Assembly: GCA_902478425.1 (NCBI GenBank)
Contig: CABSKV010000050.1
Location: forward strand, 1 to 10,705
Direction of reading: 5' to 3'
DNA length: 10,705 nucleotides
Source of the DNA: an uncultured Coriobacteriia bacterium
GTDB taxonomy: Bacteria > Actinomycetota > Coriobacteriia > Coriobacteriales > QAMH01
This document shows, piece by piece, positions 7,006 to 10,705 of the stretch. Each line of letters begins with the position of its first letter. Within the stretch, counting starts at the first letter, position 1. The translations under genes and the position numbers were made by a program. The notes below the pieces were generated by a model. The model did no database searches. It was not told the DNA's origin and saw only the letters and a program-made list of their open reading frames with translations.

Positions 7006-7072
7006 TGACCATGTTCCTCTCCCGGACACCCGTGGAGACAGGGAAAGGCACCGGACAGCAAGGACGGCGCAC

Positions 7073-8569
7073 ATGCAGACGCAAAGCTCACCCATAGTAG
7101 CGTATCGCGACCACTGGACTTCCGATTGCATTGCGCTCATTTGCGGAATCGCCAATGCGGGAGGCGGAACCCTGGTCATAGAGTCGAGTGAGAAAGCCTA
7201 CACAACCGGTCGGCGCAAGCTGAAGCGTCCGTTCGAGCAGATTCCCAAGCTCGTCGAAAAGGAGCTGGGACTGCAGTGCACGACCGAACCCGTACTCGAC
7301 GGCACGGCGCTGTGCCTGGAGACGACCGTTCCGGCAGCGGCAGAGCCCCTCGCCTATGATGGCACATACTAGCTCTACGCCGGCAACGCGAACATTCGCT
7401 CGACCCGCAAGACAATCGAAGGGGTTCTGTCAAACGCCCCCGGCGACACCGGGTCCTTCGATACGCCCTGGGAGATGCAGCCCCAGGCCGGGGTCAAGCT
7501 CGAGGATCTGAACGCCCGGGTGTTCCTCACGGTTGCGGCACTGAAGACCGAGACATCAGACTTACCCATGGACCCGCTGGGGGCCGTATTCGAGCATCGT
7601 CTGGCCCACCTCAATCTGGAAGACCCGCAGACCCAGGCCATAACGAACGCCGGTGTTCTGCTCCTGCACAACCAGCCCGATGCGGTCATTCCCGGCGCCC
7701 TGGTGCGGCTGCGGCTTCTCGCGCAGGACGAGCGTGTCGTGCTACACGACGAAGTGAGCGGCCCTCTGCTCCGGCAGATCAAGGAAACGTCGCGCTTGCT
7801 CTTCGAGCAGTACCTGCCCATGGCAATCGCCGCCTCCGGCTCGATGAACGATCCCGCCGCGGGTCTGAACTTTCCATCCCGCGAAGCCGTACGCGAGGCC
7901 CTGCTGGGAGCGCTGGCGCATAAGGACTACGCATGCGGCCAGCCGGTGAGCGTCGACGTCTTTCCCAGCCGCATGATCATACGAAACCCCACGGAGACCG
8001 GCGTGCGCAGCCTTGCCACTGGCGAGGATTCCGAAGCCTCGGCCATTGTCGCAAATCCCGTTCTCACCAGGGCCATGCGCCTCGTCGGCATCATGGATGA
8101 CCGAGATGTCGATTACGAGCGGATCATCCAGAAGAACCTCGAAGTCGGACTCGATGCTCCCCTTCTCGAGCAGGGTGACGGCGAGACGTCAATCACCTTT
8201 CCCCTGGATTCGGAGAAAAGGCGGCAAATGAGCACCCCCTCCCCTGTGCATGATTTTGACTCCGAGTCGCCGACGGCAGCTAACCGCGTAGCCAACGTCG
8301 CCAATATCGAGAACCCCGAATCCAAGCCCAGGTACACGCCCTTCTCGGCACGCTCCATCGCGGCCGCAAACGAGCTCGACCTCACCTCGACCGACGAGTA
8401 CGTCTTGCGGGTGTTGCACACCAACGGCCGTGCGACGGCGGTGCGCATAGCGAACGTGCTGGGCGTGAGCGAGAGCACCGTGCGACGGGCGTTCAGGAAG
8501 CTGAAGAAGCACGGTCTCATCGACCGCATTGGGTCGGACAAGGCCGGCTACTGGCACGTGAACGTGTAG
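7073..8569 (+). pseudogene. AlbA_2 / divergent HATPase / winged-helix regulator, split by an in-frame TAG
   Basis: Two pieces in the same frame, residues 1-99 and 101-498, are separated by TAG at 7370-7372. Together they match the COG2865-type architecture. First is an N-terminal AlbA_2 (Schlafen-like) domain with LICGIANAGGGTLVI (~22-36), whose end reads YDGTY-stop-LYAGNANIRST; related proteins have Tyr at the stop position (YYxRxGS). Next is a middle region, then an HATPase_c_4-like motif (FPSREAVREALLGALAHKDY and IIRNPTETG). Last is a C-terminal winged helix (~435-498: ATAVRIANVLGVSESTVRRA). A single change from TAC or TAT explains the stop, with no other disruption. The upstream start has AAGGA eight bases before its ATG. 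TAG is used as a true stop in this gene and in the toxin gene, so recoding is unlikely. Residual translation of the C-terminal piece from an internal start (e.g. ATG 7475) is possible. A sequencing error is the other alternative. Confidence 0.8.
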
Positions 8570-8601
8570 GGGCGCTGGCGCGTAAGCATATAAGAGCGTG
8601 G

Positions 8602-8701
8602 TATACTACAGCCAGCGGATGCCCGCGACTGTTGCGTCGGGCAACGCCGTTTTCAGAATTGACCGCTTCCGCGCCTACGGGCGCGGGCGGTCATCCTTTT
8701 T
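8602..8701 (+). ncRNA. Candidate small RNA or structured 3' UTR
   Basis: A TATACT (8602-8607) that could serve as a -10 is followed by two compact structures: a stem with GCCC/GGGC and GAC/GTC at 8621-8642, or alternatively GTTGC/GCAAC at 8631-8645, and then the strong terminator at 8661-8701. This gives a possible ~90-nt transcript. There is no convincing -35, and the same DNA could simply be the 3' UTR of the regulator gene, whose stop is at 8569. I do not recognise a known RNA family. Confidence 0.3.
8661..8701 (+). terminator. Intrinsic terminator with a UACG tetraloop
   Basis: The outer stem is GACCGC/GCGGTC (8661-8666 with 8687-8692). A two-base bulge (TT) follows, then the inner stem CCGCGCC/GGCGCGG (8669-8675 with 8680-8686), closed by C(TACG)G, a very stable UNCG-type loop. 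ATCC and TTTTT (8697-8701) follow. It ends the rightward transcript from the AlbA_2-type gene and/or a small RNA. Confidence 0.9.
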
Positions 8702-8716
8702 CCGAGCGCCGCTCGG
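8702..8716. repeat. Short perfect hairpin after the terminator
   Basis: CCGAGC (8702-8707) and GCTCGG (8711-8716) form a 6-bp GC-rich stem with loop GCC, directly behind the T-tract of the preceding terminator. It may be a second terminator-like structure for the opposite strand or a repeat remnant. No T-tract is associated with it. Confidence 0.4.
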
Positions 8717-8751
8717 AGTCTTGGACACCAGTCTGATTCTGCCCCCTATAG

Positions 8752-9089
8752 CGCGAGGGAGGCGGCCCGAAGGCCGCCTCCCGGTGGAGCTATGTCGCGT
8801 GCGCGTCGCTAGCTAGCTTGCGCTACATCGCCTGGAAGGCGTTGCCGGGCGCGGGCTCCTCTCCGCGGCGGCGTCGTACTTCCTGCCACCCATGATGTCG
8901 CCCTCGAAGTCGTCCATGTCACGGATGCCGTGGCGGCGGCGATAGAGCACCGCGAGGCCGTAGACGATGGTGACCAGGGCGCCGAAGATCATCAGCCAGT
9001 GCGTCCAGCAGTGAATCTCCTCGAAGGCGGCGAGGGCGTTCTCGTCGTCGTCGATGGTGGCCAGAGGCACGCCATCGTCGAGGATGGTG
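8752..9089. repeat. 338-bp direct repeat, copy A
   Basis: Base-by-base comparison with 10023-10360 shows 336 of 338 identities at a constant offset of 1271. The two differences are at 8790 (C vs A, downstream of the coding part) and 9074 (A vs G, a synonymous Asp codon). The block contains a GC-rich hairpin (8757-8782) and the leftward coding sequence for a surface-protein membrane anchor. Homology ends abruptly at 9089/9090 inside the coding sequence and at 8751/8752 beyond the hairpin. Such near-identity implies a recent duplication or ongoing gene conversion. It also makes the region prone to misassembly. Confidence 0.96.
8757..8782 (-). terminator. GC-rich UUCG hairpin, terminator-like (copy A)
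   Basis: GGGAGGCGGCC (8757-8767) pairs perfectly with GGCCGCCTCCC (8772-8782). On the reverse strand the loop reads C(TTCG)G, an exceptionally stable tetraloop. No T-tract follows, so termination by this hairpin alone is uncertain. It is the first strong hairpin met by leftward transcription from the toxin-antitoxin pair, so the duplicated block may supply that operon's 3' end. Confidence 0.6.
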
Positions 9090-9106
9090 CTTGAACGTAA
9101 CAACAT
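8813..9106 (-). pseudogene. Orphan C-terminal fragment of an MBG-type surface protein
   Basis: The frame encodes TILDDGVPLATIDDD, then FEEIHCWTHWLMIFGALVTI, the TM continuation and the RRR cytoplasmic tail, the same as the 3' end of the gene at 10084-10682. Only ~92 residues of it exist. Upstream of 9089 the homology stops and there is no signal peptide or Shine-Dalgarno; the in-frame ATG at 9106 lies in unrelated DNA. It is therefore best read as a non-functional gene end left by duplication or insertion. The tail is shifted: dropping two bases in the GAGAGGAG tract (complement of 8857-8864) would give an ending GNAFQAM with stop at 8823-8825, like the intact surface protein at 4222. A small membrane peptide product cannot be excluded. 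Confidence 0.8.
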
Positions 9107-9142
9107 GAAAATTGGTCATCAGGGGGCGTGTTCCAAGACCGC

Positions 9143-9745
9143 CTAAATGAATTGCAGCAGATACTCTTGAATCCACTTCACGTCATGGGCCTCTTCGCGA
9201 ATCGTGATGCCCTCGGACGTCTTTCGCACAAGTTCTCTGATCTGCGCCTGCTCTTCGCTCTCGGCATCTCTCGTGTTGTCCCATATGAAAATCTGATCGG
9301 CAGCCTCGAAGTAGTCTTTCAGCAAGCCGAGCGTCCGGTAGTATCTTTGAATCACCTTCTCATCCGGCACTCCGTGACCGCCCTTGAGCTCTCTTTGCCT
9401 TATTCGCTCGATGTTGATTCGCGGATCTTCTGTCGAGACGAAGAGAACAGTCACGGAATAGCCCAAATCCTTGGCTTTCTTGATGAACTCGACCTTGCTC
9501 GGATGAGAGCCTACGGTCTCAAACCCAAAAGTGATTCGCTCGGCAAGTAGGGCGTCCCGCTGGGCATTGCAACTAAGCCAGGCGCGGTAGTTGCGTTCGT
9601 CTTCATCGACAATGTCGGCGAATTCGCTTCTCGCTATGTCGTCCGGATTAACGAAGATTATGGAATCGTCCAGCTCGGTCTCGTATATGGCGGATGACTT
9701 GCCACTCCCGTTGGGGCCAACGACCACGAACAGCTCAGGGGTCAT
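9143..9745 (-). CDS. Zeta-toxin-like P-loop kinase (toxin of a TA pair)
   Basis: This 200-residue cytoplasmic protein has zeta-toxin kinase landmarks: Walker A GPNGSGKSS (residues 10-18, Lys16), VNPDDIARSEF (33-42, candidate catalytic Asp35/36), FGFETVGS (73-80, Glu76), RQRELKGGHGVPDEKVIQRYYR (two groups within 116-137; candidate Arg118 and Arg134/137), and a late IFIWDNTR. Zeta toxins phosphorylate UDP-N-acetylglucosamine or related nucleotide sugars; for this shorter chromosomal subfamily the substrate is not established. Its ATG overlaps the stop of the upstream 54-residue gene (ATGA), the usual coupled antitoxin-toxin layout. The DNA is visibly lower in GC than the flanking repeats, suggesting acquisition. 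No terminator lies directly behind it; the hairpin at 8757-8782 is the nearest. Confidence 0.85.
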   Translation of the reverse strand: MTPELFVVVGPNGSGKSSAIYETELDDSIIFVNPDDIARSEFADIVDEDERNYRAWLSCNAQRDALLAERITFGFETVGSHPSKVEFIKKAKDLGYSVTVLFVSTEDPRINIERIRQRELKGGHGVPDEKVIQRYYRTLGLLKDYFEAADQIFIWDNTRDAESEEQAQIRELVRKTSEGITIREEAHDVKWIQEYLLQFI

Positions 9746-9906
9746 TTGCAGGCGGCCTTCGCGCGCTTGCTCGAGGCATCGGCAAGCGCTTCGAACACCT
9801 TGTTCGAAGGAGTCGAGTTGCCAAAGGGACGGCTCTTCGCGCTGACCTTGCGCATCTTGTCGTTGAACTCGTCCGAGCCCACGTATTCGGAAATGCGCTT
9901 CCCCAT
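9742..9906 (-). CDS. Small protein upstream of the zeta-like kinase, candidate antitoxin
   Basis: The product has 54 residues, beginning MGKRISEYVGSDEFNDKM and ending SKRAKAACK. AAGGAGG (complement of 9912-9918), five bases before the ATG, is the best ribosome site in the window and fixes the start. The last codon and stop overlap the toxin ATG (ATGA). The protein is basic at both ends, with a possible helix in NKVFEALADASSKRAKA. It does not resemble classical epsilon or PezA antitoxins, which are longer. The antitoxin role is inferred from position, size and coupling only. Confidence 0.75.
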   Translation of the reverse strand: MGKRISEYVGSDEFNDKMRKVSAKSRPFGNSTPSNKVFEALADASSKRAKAACK

Positions 9907-9945
9907 GATGCCCTCCTTCACGAACTGGATATTGACGCTGCCTAG

Positions 9946-9963
9946 ATTTTACTCCGTTTGGAG
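9946..9963 (-). promoter_or_regulatory. Putative promoter of the toxin-antitoxin pair
   Basis: Read leftward, TAAAAT (complement of 9946-9951) lies 40 bases upstream of the antitoxin start and could be a -10. It is preceded by CTCC-AAAC-GGAG (complement of 9952-9963), a small inverted repeat that could be a regulator site. The -35 is weak (TTCCGT at 18 bp). The whole 9940-9995 stretch is more AT-rich than its surroundings. Confidence 0.4.
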
Positions 9964-9997
9964 GCGTTCACGGAATTCGTAAGCAACATTTTAAGTA

Positions 9998-10018
9998 GGG
10001 ACCAGGGGGCTTGTCCCC
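9998..10018. repeat. REP-like palindromic motif
   Basis: GGGAC at 9998-10002 and GTCCC near 10012-10017 form a short stem around a G-rich loop. GGGACCAG also occurs on the reverse strand at 3453-3460. A looser relative (GGACACCAG followed by GCCCC) lies at 8723-8745, directly before repeat copy A. These intergenic pieces look like remnants of one dispersed palindrome family. The evidence is only a short shared core. Confidence 0.35.
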
Positions 10019-10022
10019 GCAA

Positions 10023-10360
10023 CGCGAGGGAGGCGGCCCGAAGGCCGCCTCCCGGTGGAGATATGTCGCGTGCGCGTCGCTAGCTAGCTTGCGCTACATC
10101 GCCTGGAAGGCGTTGCCGGGCGCGGGCTCCTCTCCGCGGCGGCGTCGTACTTCCTGCCACCCATGATGTCGCCCTCGAAGTCGTCCATGTCACGGATGCC
10201 GTGGCGGCGGCGATAGAGCACCGCGAGGCCGTAGACGATGGTGACCAGGGCGCCGAAGATCATCAGCCAGTGCGTCCAGCAGTGAATCTCCTCGAAGGCG
10301 GCGAGGGCGTTCTCGTCGTCGTCGATGGTGGCCAGAGGCACGCCGTCGTCGAGGATGGTG
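10023..10360. repeat. 338-bp direct repeat, copy B
   Basis: This is the partner of 8752-9089, with two mismatches (10061 and 10345). Here the block is continuous with the body of a surface-protein gene (homology stops at 10360 while the reading frame continues), so this copy is probably the parental 3' end. The DNA between the copies (9090-10022) is the toxin-antitoxin module. Recombination between A and B would remove exactly 1271 bp and leave one intact gene end. Confidence 0.96.
10028..10053 (-). terminator. GC-rich UUCG hairpin, terminator-like (copy B)
   Basis: This is the same 11-bp perfect stem with a UUCG loop as at 8757-8782. It lies 31 bases beyond the stop codon of the leftward surface-protein gene and upstream of the toxin-antitoxin promoter region, so it would insulate the two units. 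As in copy A, there is no T-tract. Confidence 0.6.
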
Positions 10361-10682
10361 TCGAGAGCAGCCACTGCGGCGGGGGCAGCCGGGCCAGCCG
10401 GAAGTGCAGCCGGAGGCACCAGGGCAGCGGTGATGACGAACGCGCCTGGCACGTAGCTCACGATGTAGTTGCCCTGGATACGGTCACCAGCGGCGGTGAT
10501 CACGTAGTTGCCAGCATCCTCACCTGCAGCACGGGTCAGCCCATAGGTGATGAGGTCGGCAGACTCGCCGTTGACAAGACCGGTCACCGTAGCGACAAAG
10601 GTCGGGTCAGCAGCACCAGCAGTCTTGGCCGCATTGCCGGCGGTCACCGTGACGGGAGCCGGATTGACGGTGATGGTCGCGC
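10084..10682 (-). CDS. MBG-domain surface protein, C-terminal part (5' end cut by contig end)
   Basis: The frame is open from the last genomic base (10682) to TAG at 10084, ~199 residues, with the true start missing. It opens with ATITVNPAPVTVTAG, ending one MBG-type repeat, and continues through a full MBG module (FVATVTGLVNGESADLI, then GNYVITAAG, then GNYIVSYVPGAFVIT). A Pro/Ala-rich linker follows, then FEEIHCWTHW, a TM helix (LMIFGALVTIVYGLAVLY), RRR and a charged tail. MBG modules are stacked in large secreted adhesins. The anchor closely matches that of the 826-residue protein at 4222. A two-base shift in the GAGAGGAG tract (complement of 10128-10135) replaces the expected GNAFQAM ending with a basic tail, RPATPSRRCSAS. 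The GTG at 10645-10647 is internal, not the real start. Confidence 0.85.
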
Positions 10683-10705
10683 CTGTCTCTTATACACATC
10701 TCCGA
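10683..10705. other. Nextera (Tn5) transposase adapter at the contig end
   Basis: The last 23 bases begin with CTGTCTCTTATACACATCT, the 19-bp Tn5 mosaic end used in Nextera libraries, followed by CCGA, the first bases of one Illumina Nextera adapter. This is untrimmed read-through and not genomic sequence. Real sequence ends at 10682. Confidence 0.97.

Larger units (their letters stand above)
6703..7072. other. Divergent intergenic region (370 bp) with two inverted repeats
   Basis: This stretch separates two diverging genes and holds no gene I can support. It contains the perfect dyad CACGCGT-ACG-ACGCGTG at 6763-6779 and the perfect dyad AAATGA-ACG-TCATTT at 6947-6961. A TTGACA (6960-6965) overlaps the second dyad. 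A leftward TATACT (complement of 6798-6803), ~95 bases upstream of the surface-protein start, is a possible -10 without a recognisable -35. A short leftward open frame (from ~6963 to 6721) has no Shine-Dalgarno and no recognisable motifs, so it is not called. Confidence 0.5.

Noticed and set aside
7370..7372. UAG recoded as an amino acid (e.g. pyrrolysine)
   Set aside because: TAG is the normal stop of the same gene (8567-8569), of the toxin (9143-9145) and of the surface gene at 10084, and no downstream recoding structure was evident.
9143..9745. A general AAA ATPase or shikimate-kinase-like enzyme
   Set aside because: The FGFET and GGHGVP-x-x-x-I-x-R-Y motifs, and coupling to a tiny upstream gene, fit zeta-type toxins better; a metabolic enzyme remains a minor alternative.

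Overview
The window is about 10.7 kb of GC-rich DNA. It looks like a gut-type Coriobacteriia genome (Actinomycetota), judged from GC-rich codon use, large MBG/InlB-repeat surface proteins without an LPXTG motif, and GC-rich intergenic hairpins. This placement is an inference from style; no marker gene such as rRNA is present. The last 23 bases are a Nextera (Tn5) sequencing adapter, so the right edge is the end of a poorly trimmed contig and not biological sequence.

Left part (1-4200). A 5' portion of an NhaC-family Na+/H+ antiporter reads leftward off the window. Diverging from it is a two-gene rightward unit: a YjgR/DUF853 HerA-like ATPase whose stop overlaps (GTGA) the start of a lipoprotein-type DNA/RNA non-specific endonuclease with a C-terminal Cys-rich metal-site-like domain. 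Two hairpins separate this unit from a convergent gene for a small two-helix membrane protein of unknown function.

Middle part (4160-8720). A leftward gene for an ~826-residue surface protein carries a signal peptide, an MBG-like domain, CxxC modules, InlB-type repeats, a Pro/Thr linker and a C-terminal membrane anchor. A 370-bp intergenic region with two inverted repeats divides it from a rightward AlbA_2 (Schlafen-type)/HATPase/winged-helix regulator gene. That gene is interrupted by a single in-frame TAG, so it is a probable pseudogene. A strong intrinsic terminator follows, possibly preceded by a small RNA.

Right part (8750-10682). Two 338-bp direct repeats (336/338 identical) each contain the coding sequence for a surface-protein C-terminal anchor plus a downstream GC-rich hairpin. 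The right copy is the 3' end of a second MBG-domain surface protein that runs off the contig. The left copy is an orphan 3' end with no body. Between them lies a small leftward two-gene module: a 54-residue protein overlapping (ATGA) a 200-residue zeta-toxin-like kinase, in visibly lower-GC DNA. The arrangement resembles a toxin-antitoxin cassette inserted at the 3' end of an adhesin gene by homologous recombination or 3'-end duplication. Both copies also share a two-base shift relative to the middle surface protein, replacing its conserved -AFQAM ending. The strongest candidate for something undescribed is this adhesin-anchor module acting as a recombination site that has captured a toxin-antitoxin pair.
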